Of a DNA stretch of 64,000 nt, positions 30,841 through 41,779 are shown one piece after another. The translations under genes were made by a program, and so were the position numbers. This DNA is from Pseudoroseomonas ludipueritiae. GTDB taxonomy: Bacteria > Pseudomonadota > Alphaproteobacteria > Acetobacterales > Acetobacteraceae. The DNA is taken from positions 1-64,000 of the forward strand of contig NZ_JACTUZ010000010.1 of NCBI RefSeq assembly GCF_014490445.1, read 5' to 3'. The notes under the pieces were generated by a model. The model worked only from the letters and a program-made list of their open reading frames with translations, ran no database searches and was not told the origin of the DNA. The stretch's first letter is position 1, and each line of letters starts with the position of its first letter.

Positions 30841-31337
30841 TCACCCCCGCCTGGTGCCGGATGATGGCGGCCTATAACGCCGAGATGAACCGCCGCTTCT
30901 ATGCCGCCGCCGCCCGGCTGCCGGATGCGGCGCGGCGGCGGGAGGAGGGGGCTTTCTTCGGCTCCCTGCACCGCACGCTCTGCCATTTGCTCTGGGCCGA
31001 CATGGCCTGGATGGCGCGCTTCGACGGCGGCCCGCCGCCCCCGGTGGGGCTGGCCGAAAGCCCGGAGATGATCGCGGAATTCGAGGCGCTGCGGGAGGCC
31101 CGCGCCGCCACCGATGCGCGCATCGTCGCCTGGGTCGAAACGGTGGAGGAGTCCACCCTGGCGGGCGACCTGCGCTGGTACAGCCAATCGGCCGGGCGGG
31201 AGATGGAGCGGCCCATGGCGGTGGCGGTGACGCATCTCTTCCTGCACCAGAACCACCATCGCGGCCAGGCCCATGCGCTGCTGACCCGGGCCGGCGAGGA
31301 CCCTGGCGTCACAGACCTGCCTTTCGTGCTGCCCTGA
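30837..31337 (+). CDS. DinB-family protein
   Basis: A 166-residue four-helix protein of the DinB/YfiT superfamily. The metal-binding histidines are visible in helix 2 (SLHRTLCHLLWAD) and in the last helix (HLFLHQNHHRGQAHALL). The ATG overlaps the double-GNAT stop (ATGA), so it belongs to the aminotransferase-GNAT operon. Members are metal-dependent, often thiol-linked transferases; the exact reaction here is unknown. Confidence 0.85.
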
Positions 31338-31400
31338 CCTGCAAAACCTTGTCGCGGCCCGGCTGTTTCTCTCCCTGTTCCCACAACAGAGGAGAGCAAC

Positions 31401-31988
31401 ATGACGGATATCCGACAGGCCCGTATCCTGGTGCTCGCCACCGACGGCTTCGAGCAATCCGAACTGCTGGTGCCGGTGGAACAGCTCCGCGCCAAGGGCG
31501 CGACCGTCGAGGTCGCGGCGCCTGAGAAGACCATGGAGCCCGGCCAGATCACGGCCTGGGATGGTGAGGCCGCCAAGCCCGGCTGGGGCCAGAAGGTCAA
31601 GGTGGACCGCAAGCTGGCTGAGGTGAGCGCAGAGAATTACGACGCCATCGTGCTGCCCGGCGGCCAGATCAACCCGGACAAGCTGCGCACCGAGCCGCAG
31701 GCCGTGCAGCTGGTGCAGGACTTCGCCGCCAAGGGCAAGGTGGTGGCCGCCATCTGCCATGGTCCCTGGCTGCTGGCCGAATCCGGCCTCGCCAAGGGGC
31801 GGACGCTGACCTCCTTCGCCTCCATCAAGACCGACATGAAGAATGCCGGCGCGACCTGGGTGGACAAGGAAGTGGTGACCGACAAGGGTATCGTCACCAG
31901 CCGCTCGCCCAAGGACCTCGACGCCTTCGTGGCGAAGATCGTCGAGGAAGTGGGCGAGGGCAACCACGGCGACCGCCGCGCCGCCTGA
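31401..31988 (+). CDS. DJ-1/PfpI-family protein
   Basis: A 195-residue protein of the PfpI subfamily. The nucleophile elbow is AICHGPW with C119 and H120, and the conserved acid is E18 (DGFEQSE). The family includes deglycases or glyoxalase-like activities and peptidases; those functions are debated and none is proven here. AGAGGAGAG lies just before the ATG. It has its own 63-base gap from DinB and is followed by a strong hairpin shared with the convergent dehalogenase gene. Confidence 0.88.
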   Translation: MTDIRQARILVLATDGFEQSELLVPVEQLRAKGATVEVAAPEKTMEPGQITAWDGEAAKPGWGQKVKVDRKLAEVSAENYDAIVLPGGQINPDKLRTEPQAVQLVQDFAAKGKVVAAICHGPWLLAESGLAKGRTLTSFASIKTDMKNAGATWVDKEVVTDKGIVTSRSPKDLDAFVAKIVEEVGEGNHGDRRAA

Positions 31989-31995
31989 TGGCGAA

Positions 31996-32020
31996 GGCGG
32001 GGGGTTTTCAGCCCCCCGCC
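31996..32020. terminator. Bidirectional terminator-like hairpin
   Basis: GGCGGGGGG (31996-32004) and CCCCCCGCC (32012-32020) form a nine-bp GC stem around TTTTCAG. It lies between the convergent PfpI-family and dehalogenase genes and overlaps the stop codon of the latter. It could serve both directions. Confidence 0.5.
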
Positions 32021-32904
32021 GGCGAGTCTAGGAAAGGCTCCAGCAAGGCCAGCACCTCCTCCGGTGCCTCTTCCGCCAGATAATGCCCGCTGGGGACCGC
32101 CTGCCCACCGACCGGGCCGGCGGCGTAGTTCCGCCAGATCTCCAGCGGCTCGTACCAGGTGCCGATCTTGCCCTTGGCGCCCCAGAGCGCCAGCAGCGGG
32201 CAGCGGATCTTTTCGCCCGCCGCGCGGCTGGCGCGGTCATGCTCCAGGTCGATGGTGGCGGCGGCGCGGTAGTCCTCGCAGATGGCCTGGACGGTGCCGG
32301 GCTGCCGCAGCGCGGCCAGGTAATCCGCCCGCGCATCCGGGTGGAAGAAGCCGCGGTCCTTCGGTTCCCGGCTGGTCTGCAGGTCGAACCAGTCCTCCAC
32401 GTCGCGCAGGATCATGCGCTCCGGCAGGTCATGCTTCTGGGCCAGGAAGAACCAGTGGTAGTAGCCCATGGCGAAAGCCATGTCGGTGCGCTCGAAATGT
32501 TCCAGCGTGGGCACGATGTCCATCACCGCCAGCCGCTCCACCGCTTCCGGCGCATCCAGCGCCAGCCGGTGCGCCACGCGCGCGCCACGGTCGTGGCTGA
32601 CCACGCCGAAGCGTGGGAAGCCCAACTGCCGCATCAGCCCCAGCATATCCGCCGCCATGGCGCGCTTGGCATAAGGCGCGTGGTCCGGCGTCACCCCTGG
32701 CTTGCCGGAAAAGCCATAGCCGCGCAGGTCCGGGCAGATCACGGTGAAGCGCCGCGCCAGCACCGGGGCCAGGCGGTGCCACATCATATGCGTCTGCGGG
32801 TTGCCGTGCAGCAGCAGCAGTGGCGGGCCTTCGCCGCCTCGGCGCAGGCGCAGCGACTGGCCTTCGACAACCCGCTCCTCCAGCACGAAATCCGCGAATA
32901 GCAT
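32008..32904 (-). CDS. Haloacid dehalogenase, fluoroacetate-dehalogenase-like alpha/beta hydrolase
   Basis: A 298-residue alpha/beta hydrolase. All residues known for fluoroacetate dehalogenase are in place: nucleophile D105 with R106 and R109 (SHDRGARVAHR), acid D129, the halide-binding H150 and W151 (YYHWFFLAQ) and Y212 (EDYRA), and H274 (SGHYLAEE). The oxyanion region HGNPQTHMMW is also typical. The expected reaction is hydrolysis of haloacetate to glycolate. No transport or glycolate gene is adjacent. Specificity for fluoride versus chloride cannot be read from sequence. Confidence 0.82.
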   Translation of the reverse strand: MLFADFVLEERVVEGQSLRLRRGGEGPPLLLLHGNPQTHMMWHRLAPVLARRFTVICPDLRGYGFSGKPGVTPDHAPYAKRAMAADMLGLMRQLGFPRFGVVSHDRGARVAHRLALDAPEAVERLAVMDIVPTLEHFERTDMAFAMGYYHWFFLAQKHDLPERMILRDVEDWFDLQTSREPKDRGFFHPDARADYLAALRQPGTVQAICEDYRAAATIDLEHDRASRAAGEKIRCPLLALWGAKGKIGTWYEPLEIWRNYAAGPVGGQAVPSGHYLAEEAPEEVLALLEPFLDSPAGG

Positions 32905-32919
32905 GGTGGCGTCTCCCCC

Positions 32920-33246
32920 TTAGCCGAGGAGACGATAAGCCCCCAGCGCGATGCCGGCCACGGCCATAACCATCGAAAGGCCCGGCCAAGCGGGGCGCGG
33001 CCCACGGATGGCCAGGACGAAGTTGAAGAAGAGCGAAGTTGCGAAGCCCAGCGCCGGTTCCAACCAGGGGCGCATGACCACGCCCCAGACCAGCAAGCCC
33101 AGCCAGAACAGGAAGCTGAACTGCGCCAGCAGCTTCCAGGCGGTGTCGGCCGCTTCCGAAGCCGGGCGCAGTTCCGGCACATTGGAGCGGGAATGGAGGA
33201 AGGATGCGCCGGAGAGCAGCATCAGCGCGGGGACATAGGTATCCAT
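32920..33246 (-). CDS. Small membrane protein, three spans
   Basis: A 108-residue protein beginning MDTYVPALMLLSGASF, chosen from an ATG at 33246; the frame is open to 33366 without better support. Hydrophobic segments lie at about 40-58 (LAQFSFLFWLGLLVWGVVM), 67-80 and 90-106. It ends 15 bases before the dehalogenase start on the same strand, so the two may be co-transcribed. No family recognised. Confidence 0.6.
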   Translation of the reverse strand: MDTYVPALMLLSGASFLHSRSNVPELRPASEAADTAWKLLAQFSFLFWLGLLVWGVVMRPWLEPALGFATSLFFNFVLAIRGPRPAWPGLSMVMAVAGIALGAYRLLG

Positions 33247-33358
33247 GCCATCCGCGGTACCTCGCGCTCCGCTCCTTGCCAAGCCCGGGCGCTGGCGTGG
33301 CGGGCAACCGCCGATGGCCGCGGCTCGTTCACCCCCATGCAAACTGAAGGAGAAGGCC

Positions 33359-33598
33359 ATGGCCAAAGTGGTTTACCGCGTCGTGCAGCATGATGGTGGC
33401 TGGGCCTACAAGGTGGGAGACGTCTTCTCGGAATCCTACCCAAGCCATGACGCCGCCGCCGCCGCCGCCCACGCCGCCGCCGCGAAGCAGCAGCAGGCGG
33501 ACGAGACCGAGGTGATCGAGTACCAGGACCGCAAGGGCAGGTGGCATACCGAGACGGCGCGGGGCGATGACCGCCCGGAAACCTCCGTCATTGAATGA
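33359..33598 (+). CDS. DUF2188-like small protein
   Basis: A 79-residue acidic protein. The start at 33359 is fixed by GAAGGAGAAGG just upstream. The sequence YRVVQHDGGWAYKVGD, an Ala-rich helix (HDAAAAAAHAAAAKQQ) and EVIEYQDRKGRWHTE fit the DUF2188 pattern of an HxGGWxV strand, an Ala-rich helix and a final strand. Function unknown. A 12-bp hairpin lies directly after the stop. Confidence 0.7.
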   Translation: MAKVVYRVVQHDGGWAYKVGDVFSESYPSHDAAAAAAHAAAAKQQQADETEVIEYQDRKGRWHTETARGDDRPETSVIE

Positions 33599-33605
33599 GC
33601 GGCTT

Positions 33606-33635
33606 CGGGGCACGGCCGGAACAGGCCGTGCCCCG
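33606..33635. terminator. Bidirectional terminator-like hairpin
   Basis: CGGGGCACGGCC (33606-33617) and GGCCGTGCCCCG (33624-33635) are perfect 12-bp arms around GGAACA. It separates the convergent DUF2188-like and NepR-like genes. No U-tract on either side. Confidence 0.5.
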
Positions 33636-33640
33636 GAAGA

Positions 33641-33793
33641 TCAGTGCTGTTCGGGAAACTGCCGCACCAAGGCCAACAGATCCTCTGGAAGGGGCTCTTC
33701 CAGGGTCTGGTCGTATTGGCTCTTCAGCGCACGCTGGGTCCACTGTTCCAAGGCCCGCTCTTCCACTGAGACCATCTGACCGTACCGCTTCAT
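33641..33793 (-). CDS. NepR-like anti-sigma factor candidate, 50 aa
   Basis: A 50-residue protein whose core LKSQYDQTLEEPLPEDLLALVRQF matches the NepR pattern (helix, Y-D-x-x-L-x-E-P-x-P, helix). NepR sequesters the general stress sigma factor EcfG until PhyR binds it. The ATG at 33793 is chosen because it overlaps (ATGA) the stop of a tiny upstream frame with its own strong ribosome site; in-frame ATGs at 33826 and 33868 are alternatives. Neither EcfG nor PhyR is in the window, so this would be an orphan or second copy. The identification is by motif only. Confidence 0.5.
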   Translation of the reverse strand: MKRYGQMVSVEERALEQWTQRALKSQYDQTLEEPLPEDLLALVRQFPEQH

Positions 33794-33855
33794 GCCCTTA
33801 GAATCTTTCCTGCCCTGAGCCTGCATGCCGCCACCGCGCCGTGGCGCTCCTTCAT
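33790..33855 (-). CDS. Tiny upstream ORF, 21 aa, coupled to the NepR-like gene
   Basis: ATG at 33855 follows GGGAGG with a five-base gap, the best ribosome site in the neighbourhood. The peptide MKERHGAVAACRLRAGKILRA ends in TGA overlapping the next ATG by four bases. It is basic and has no recognisable fold. It may act as a leader that delivers ribosomes to the NepR-like start, or simply show that the true start lies upstream. I could not tell these apart. Confidence 0.35.
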   Translation of the reverse strand: MKERHGAVAACRLRAGKILRA

Positions 33856-33870
33856 GGTTGCCTCCCACTC

Positions 33871-33895
33871 AACACGGAAGGGTCGTGAGAGTTCC
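33871..33895 (-). promoter_or_regulatory. GGAAC-N16-TGTT motif, possible EcfG-type promoter
   Basis: On the minus strand GGAAC (33895-33891) and TGTT (33874-33871) are 16 bases apart. The consensus for the alphaproteobacterial general stress sigma factor is GGAAC-N16/17-CGTT, so one base differs. It would start transcription near 33864, which would cut into the ribosome site of the tiny upstream frame; this weakens the assignment. Confidence 0.3.
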
Positions 33896-33950
33896 GTTAT
33901 GGCGTGTCTTCCCTCACGCTGTGTCCGCAGTGCAACAGAATGGGGCGGGG

Positions 33951-33987
33951 CAAAAAAGAAGGCCTGGAAAACAATGTTTTCCAGGCC
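33951..33987 (-). terminator. Intrinsic terminator of the trxB-LysR transcript
   Basis: GGCCTGGAAAAC (33961-33972) and GTTTTCCAGGCC (33976-33987) form a perfect 12-bp stem with a three-base loop. On the minus strand it is followed at once by TTCTTTTTTG (33960-33951). It is the only classic hairpin-plus-U-tract terminator I see in the window. It lies 153 bases beyond the LysR stop. Confidence 0.85.
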
Positions 33988-34139
33988 AGTCAAACAGGGA
34001 GGCTTCACGTCTGGGAGACGAAGGGTCTCACAACCCTTTCCAGCCATATCGGCCAGATGTGCCCAAGGTAAGCCAGAACGCGGCTATGCTCTCATAGCGT
34101 TTGGCTCTACCGGCCATGCATCCGCCGCATGCTTAAGCT

Positions 34140-35036
34140 TCAGGAAGCGTTCAAAGCCGCCAGTTCCGAGACCAGGAAGTCGCGGAAGACGCCCACGCGC
34201 TTCGAATGGCGCATCTCCTCGGGGTAAACGAAATAGGCATCGATGCGTGGTGACTTCAGTTCCGGCAGCACCGCCGTCAGCTCGGCGAGGTCCTCGTTCA
34301 TGTAGTCCGGCATCGCCGCCAGCCCGAGCCCGGCCCGCACTGCGTAAAGGATGGCGGGCAGGCTGTTCACCTCCACCGCCGCGCGGCGGGGGCTGCCGGC
34401 TCGGCGCCCAGCCTCGATCAGCCAGTTGATGCTCTCCACCGGCGGGCGATAGTCGCCGTAGACGATCAGGCGGTGGTTATCGAGGTCCTCCGGCCGCTGC
34501 GGCATGCCCGCGCCCTTCAGGTAATCGGCGGAGCCCACGATCTTGTAGCCGAAGGTGGCGATATGCCGCTGGATCAGGTCCGGCTGCTTCGGCGGATGCA
34601 TGCGGATGGCCACATCGGCCTCGCGCATCGCGAGATCGAGGTCGGAATCATCCAGTAGCAGCGTCACCGTCACATCCGGGTGCTGCGTCATGAACTTGCG
34701 CAGCCGCGGCGCCAGCCAGGTGGCGCCGAAGCCGGTGGTGGTGGTCACCTTCAGCCGGCCGGCCGCGCGCTCGCGGCTCTCGGTCAGTAGCGCCTCGGTC
34801 ATCGCCAGCTTGGCGAAGACTTCCCGCACCGTGCGGTTCAGGCTCTCGCCCTGCTCGGTCAGGATGAGGCCGCGCGCATGGCGGTGGAAGAGGGGTACCT
34901 GCAGCGCCTCCTCCAGCGCCTGGATCTGGCGCGAGACGGCGGACTGGCTGAGGTTCAGCGATTCACCCGCATGGGTGAAGGAGCCGGCCTCGGCGACGGC
35001 GTGGAAGACGCGGAGCTTGTCCCAATCCAGCGGCAT
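34140..35036 (-). CDS. LysR-family transcriptional regulator (trxB-linked)
   Basis: A 298-residue LysR protein. The winged helix-turn-helix (1-62) reads FHAVAEAGSFTHAGESLNLSQSAVSRQI; the effector domain begins at about 92 with LKVTTTTGFGATWLAPRL. It begins six bases after the thioredoxin reductase stop and shares its terminator, so the two are co-transcribed. The Lrp-trxB-LysR block is a frequent neighbourhood in alphaproteobacteria; a link to redox control is inferred from that only. No Cys is placed like those of OxyR. Confidence 0.92.
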   Translation of the reverse strand: MPLDWDKLRVFHAVAEAGSFTHAGESLNLSQSAVSRQIQALEEALQVPLFHRHARGLILTEQGESLNRTVREVFAKLAMTEALLTESRERAAGRLKVTTTTGFGATWLAPRLRKFMTQHPDVTVTLLLDDSDLDLAMREADVAIRMHPPKQPDLIQRHIATFGYKIVGSADYLKGAGMPQRPEDLDNHRLIVYGDYRPPVESINWLIEAGRRAGSPRRAAVEVNSLPAILYAVRAGLGLAAMPDYMNEDLAELTAVLPELKSPRIDAYFVYPEEMRHSKRVGVFRDFLVSELAALNAS

Positions 35037-35042
35037 GGCGGC

Positions 35043-36017
35043 TCAGGCGGCTTCGGCTTGCGATTGGTCCTCGCTGAGCGCGAGGAACTTCTCGGCTTCC
35101 AGCGCGGCCATGCAGCCGGTGCCGGCGGCCGTCACGGCCTGCCGGAACACCCGGTCCTGCACATCGCCCGCGGCGAAGACGCCTTCCATGCTCGTGCGCG
35201 TCGAATCAGGCTCGGTCACCAGATAGCCCTCCGCATCCATATCCAACTGCCCCTTGAACAGGCTGGTGGCCGGGGAATGGCCGATGGCGACGAAGACGCC
35301 TTCCACCGCCAGCTCCGACCGCTCGCCGGTGTTCAGGTCCCGCAGCGCCAGCCCGCGTGCCACCGGGGCGCGGCCGGTGGTCTCCGCCAGCACCTCCTCG
35401 GTCACGGTGTTCCAGCGCACGGTCACGTTCTCCTTGGCCAGCAGGCGCTTCTGCAGGATGCGCTCGGCGCGCAGGGAGTCCCGCCGGTGGATCAACGTCA
35501 CGCTCTTCGCCAGGTTGGCGAGGTAGAGCGCTTCCTCCACCGCCGAATTGCCGCCGCCGATCACCGCCACATCCTTGCCGCGGTAGAAGAAGCCGTCGCA
35601 GGTGGCGCAGGCGGAGACACCGAAGCCCGAAAGTTCCTTCTCGCCCGGAATGCCCAGCCAGCGCGCCTGGGCACCGGTGGCGATCACCAGCGCCTCGGCC
35701 TCATAGATGTCGCCCGAGTCGCCCACCGCGCGGAAGGGGCGGCGGGAGAGATCGACCGAGGTGATGAGGTCGTACTGGATGCGGGCGCCGACATGCTCGG
35801 CCTGCTCGCGCATCTGCTCCATCAGCCAGGGGCCCTGGACGGGCGCGGCGAAGCCGGGGAAGTTCTCGACCTCCGTGGTGATGGTCAACTGTCCGCCCGG
35901 CTGCATGCCAGCCACAATCATGGGTTGCAACCCGGCACGCGCGGCATAGATGGCCGCCGTATACCCGGCCGGGCCGGCGCCCATGATCAGAAGGCGGGTA
36001 CGATGCAGTTCGGGCAA
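35043..36017 (-). CDS. trxB: Thioredoxin reductase (NADPH)
   Basis: A 324-residue flavoprotein that reduces thioredoxin with NADPH. The FAD loop is GAGPAGYTA (13-21), the redox pair is C137-A-T-C140 in SACATCDG, the NADPH loop is GGGNSAVEEA (154-163) and the FAD C-terminal motif is GVFAAGDV. Length is as in E. coli TrxB. It is divergent from the Lrp gene across about 140 bases and is followed by LysR on the same transcript. Any operator in the shared promoter region is not clear to me. Confidence 0.96.
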   Translation of the reverse strand: MPELHRTRLLIMGAGPAGYTAAIYAARAGLQPMIVAGMQPGGQLTITTEVENFPGFAAPVQGPWLMEQMREQAEHVGARIQYDLITSVDLSRRPFRAVGDSGDIYEAEALVIATGAQARWLGIPGEKELSGFGVSACATCDGFFYRGKDVAVIGGGNSAVEEALYLANLAKSVTLIHRRDSLRAERILQKRLLAKENVTVRWNTVTEEVLAETTGRAPVARGLALRDLNTGERSELAVEGVFVAIGHSPATSLFKGQLDMDAEGYLVTEPDSTRTSMEGVFAAGDVQDRVFRQAVTAAGTGCMAALEAEKFLALSEDQSQAEAA

Positions 36018-36157
36018 GGTCTTGGTCCTGATAACTCACGCGAGACGGAAGATATCGGCAAGATCGGCTCCCACCGCAACCCGGATGCCTTGAATACGGG
36101 GAGCTATGCAAGGATATTGCGCTCCATGAGCCGCGCGAGCAACCAACGGTATAATTG

Positions 36158-36628
36158 ATGCCCGAATCCATAGATAACCTTGACGCGGTCGACCGCCAGA
36201 TTCTGGCTGAGCTGCAATCGGACGGCCGCATGACCAATGTGGAGCTGGCGCGGCGGGTGGAATTATCGGCACCCCCCTGCCTGCGGCGGGTCCGCCGGCT
36301 GGAGGAGGCGGGCATCATCCGCGGCTACCATGCCGAGGTCGATCCGGTTGCACTGGGCTGGCAGATCACCTTCTTCGCGCTGGTGGGGCTGGAGAGCCAG
36401 AAGCAGGCGCTGCTGGATGCCTTTCAGGACGAGGTGAAGACCTGGCCGGAGGTGCGGGAGTGCCACATGATCCGCGGTGGCGGCGATTTCCTGCTGCGCC
36501 TCGTGGCGCGTGACACGGCGCATGAGAATGCGCTGACGCAGCGGCTGACCGGGCACAGCACCGTCAACCGCGTGCAGACGCTGCAGACCATTCATACCGC
36601 CAAGCAGATGCCGGGGGTGCCGCTCTAA
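36158..36628 (+). CDS. Lrp/AsnC-family transcriptional regulator
   Basis: A 156-residue feast/famine regulator. Residues 8-65 are the helix-turn-helix (DAVDRQILAELQSDGRMTNVELARRVELS); the rest is the RAM effector domain with ECHMIRGGGDFLLRLVARD. The ATG at 36158 is used; the TTG directly before it is possible. It is divergent from trxB. A perfect TATAAT stands at 36150-36155, too near the ATG to be its promoter unless the message is leaderless. Confidence 0.92.
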   Translation: MPESIDNLDAVDRQILAELQSDGRMTNVELARRVELSAPPCLRRVRRLEEAGIIRGYHAEVDPVALGWQITFFALVGLESQKQALLDAFQDEVKTWPEVRECHMIRGGGDFLLRLVARDTAHENALTQRLTGHSTVNRVQTLQTIHTAKQMPGVPL

Positions 36629-36640
36629 GGCAGCCCGGCT

Positions 36641-36660
36641 GGCGGGGCCTCAGCCCCGCC
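36641..36660. terminator. Terminator-like hairpin between Lrp and threonine dehydratase genes
   Basis: GGCGGGGC (36641-36648) and GCCCCGCC (36653-36660) enclose CTCA. It lies between convergent genes and overlaps the last codons of the threonine dehydratase. No U-tract. Confidence 0.45.
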
Positions 36661-37885
36661 GCACCACATACTGGCCGGCTTCCAGCGCCGCGATGATGGC
36701 ATTGCCCTGGGCCGAGTCGCGCACCTCGATCATCAGCTCCAGCTCCGTGGACTGCACGGTGGGCGCGCCGAAGAGCTGCTGGTGCTTGACCTCGATGACA
36801 TTGCCGCCGGCCTCGGCGATGCGCTTCGAGATGTCGGAGAGCATGCCCGGCCGGTCCGGGATATCGAAATGCAGCCGCAGGATGCGGCCGTCCCGCAGCA
36901 ATTGCCGCAGCAGCACATTGGACAGCGCGCGGGCATCGATGTTGCCGCCGCAGACCGTGGTGCCGACGCGGCGGCCGGCGAAGCGGCCCGGATGCGTCAG
37001 CAGTGCCGCGACACCGGCGGCGCCGGCGCCTTCCGCGATCACCTTGGCGCCCTCGGCCAGCAGGGCCACGGCCTGTTCCACCGCGCGCTCCGGCACCACC
37101 AGAACCTCGATGCCCAGGCGCTTCAGCAGGGCATAGGGCGCCTCGCCCACGTCCCGCACGGCGATGCCCTCGGCGATGGTGGGGCCGCCCACGGCCACCG
37201 GCTGCCCAGCCAGGCGCTGGGCCATGGCGGGATAGCCCTCGACCTCGACGCCATAGACCTTCAGGCGCGGGTTCAGCTCCGCCATGGCGGCGGCGCAGCC
37301 GGCCAGCAGCCCGCCGCCGCCCACGGGGAAGACCAGGGTGTCGAGTTCCGGCGCGTCCTCGACCATCTCCAGGGCCATGGTGCCCTGGCCGGCGATGACG
37401 CCGGGGTCGTCATAGGGGTGGATAAAGGTCAGGCCGTCCCGCAGCGCCAGGTCATGCGCATGGGCCGCGGCCTCGGCCAGCGTCTCCCCGTGCAGCACCA
37501 CGCGCGCGCCCCAGCTCTCGGTGCGCACCACCTTGGTGGAGGGGGTGAATTTCGGCATCACGATGGTGGCGGCGATGCCCAGAAGCGAGGCATGGCGCGC
37601 CACCGCCTGGGCATGGTTGCCGGCCGACATGGCGATGACGCCCGCCGCGCGCTCCCGCGCCGTCAGCAGCGCCAGCCGGTTGGCGGCGCCACGTTCCTTG
37701 AAGGCGCCGGTGGCCTGCAGATTGTCCAGCTTCAGCCAGACCTGGGCGCCCACCGCCCGCCCCACGGCATGGGAGGGCAGGGTGGGCGTGCGGATCACCG
37801 CGCCCTGGATGCGGGCGGAAGCGGCCCGGATCTCAGCCAGCCCGATGGTGGGCAGGTTGAACTGTTCCACCACAGGCGTGCTCAT
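36650..37885 (-). CDS. ilvA: Threonine ammonia-lyase (dehydratase) with ACT domain
   Basis: A 411-residue PLP enzyme converting threonine to 2-oxobutyrate and ammonia, the entry to isoleucine synthesis. The PLP lysine is K63 in ATGAFKERGA; the phosphate loop is VGGGGLLAG and SAGNHAQ follows helix 3. The single C-terminal ACT domain (about 330-411, LHFDIPDRPGMLSDISKRI) resembles the shorter, biodegradative-type or alphaproteobacterial form rather than the two-ACT E. coli IlvA. Its ATG shares a base with the greA stop (TGATG), so it is translated behind greA. Confidence 0.9.
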   Translation of the reverse strand: MSTPVVEQFNLPTIGLAEIRAASARIQGAVIRTPTLPSHAVGRAVGAQVWLKLDNLQATGAFKERGAANRLALLTARERAAGVIAMSAGNHAQAVARHASLLGIAATIVMPKFTPSTKVVRTESWGARVVLHGETLAEAAAHAHDLALRDGLTFIHPYDDPGVIAGQGTMALEMVEDAPELDTLVFPVGGGGLLAGCAAAMAELNPRLKVYGVEVEGYPAMAQRLAGQPVAVGGPTIAEGIAVRDVGEAPYALLKRLGIEVLVVPERAVEQAVALLAEGAKVIAEGAGAAGVAALLTHPGRFAGRRVGTTVCGGNIDARALSNVLLRQLLRDGRILRLHFDIPDRPGMLSDISKRIAEAGGNVIEVKHQQLFGAPTVQSTELELMIEVRDSAQGNAIIAALEAGQYVVRRG

Positions 37886-38358
37886 CAGTTGTACCGGACC
37901 TTGGTGATCTCGTAGGCGCGGGCGCCGCCGGGGGCGGGCACCTCCACCGTGTCGCCCACCGACTTGCCCAGCAGCGCCTTGGCCAGCGGGGAGGACATGG
38001 AGACCGAGCCGTTCTTCATGTCGGCCTCATAGGCGCCGACGATGCGGTAGGACTTCTCCTCCTCCGTCTCCTCGTCGACGATGGTGACATAGGCGCCGAA
38101 CTTCACCAGGTCTCCGGAGAACTTGGAGACATCGATGATCTCGCTGGCCGGGACAATGGTTTCCAGCTCGGCGATGCGGCCCTCGATGAAGGACTGGCGT
38201 TCGCGCGCCGCGTGATACTCGGCGTTCTCGGACAGGTCGCCATGGGCGCGCGCCTCGGCGATCGCGCGGATCACCGCGGGACGCTCCTCGGCCTTCAACT
38301 GGCGCAGCTCTTCCTCGAGACGGGCGTGACCTTCGGCGGTCATCGGGAACTTCTGCAC
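37885..38358 (-). CDS. greA: Transcription elongation factor GreA
   Basis: A 157-residue factor that makes stalled RNA polymerase cleave its transcript. The N-terminal coiled coil carries the tip acids in [18 protein letters not shown], and the C-terminal domain ends [19 protein letters not shown]. The GTG at 38358 is chosen because GAAGGG lies six bases upstream and the length then matches E. coli GreA (158); a GTG six codons earlier is possible. greA downstream of carB is a common alphaproteobacterial order. Confidence 0.95.
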   Translation of the reverse strand: MQKFPMTAEGHARLEEELRQLKAEERPAVIRAIAEARAHGDLSENAEYHAARERQSFIEGRIAELETIVPASEIIDVSKFSGDLVKFGAYVTIVDEETEEEKSYRIVGAYEADMKNGSVSMSSPLAKALLGKSVGDTVEVPAPGGARAYEITKVRYN

Positions 38359-38463
38359 GGCTAGCCCTTCCTGCACATACGCGATGCCCCACCGTTTGCT
38401 CCGGCCATGGCGCGTCTCGCCAAGCCGGGCCCTCGGTGGGGTAGGGGATCATTAAGGAGGTTA

Positions 38464-38493
38464 GGGCCGCTTTCCCTTGTAGGAAAGCGGCCC
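38464..38493 (-). terminator. Terminator-like hairpin after carB
   Basis: GGGCCGCTTTCC (38464-38475) and GGAAAGCGGCCC (38482-38493) form a perfect 12-bp stem with a six-base loop, seven bases beyond the carB stop on the minus strand. The following bases TAACCTCCTT are only weakly U-rich, so some readthrough into greA is likely. Confidence 0.6.
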
Positions 38494-38500
38494 CACCCGT

Positions 38501-41746
<3,246 letters not shown>

Positions 41747-41779
41747 CGGGGAGGGGACCCTGTCTTGATCGGTCTAATG

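Noticed and set aside
36150-36155. Perfect TATAAT just before the Lrp gene
   Set aside because: It ends three bases before the ATG and has no -35 partner at 16-18 bases, so it is probably chance or would need a leaderless start.
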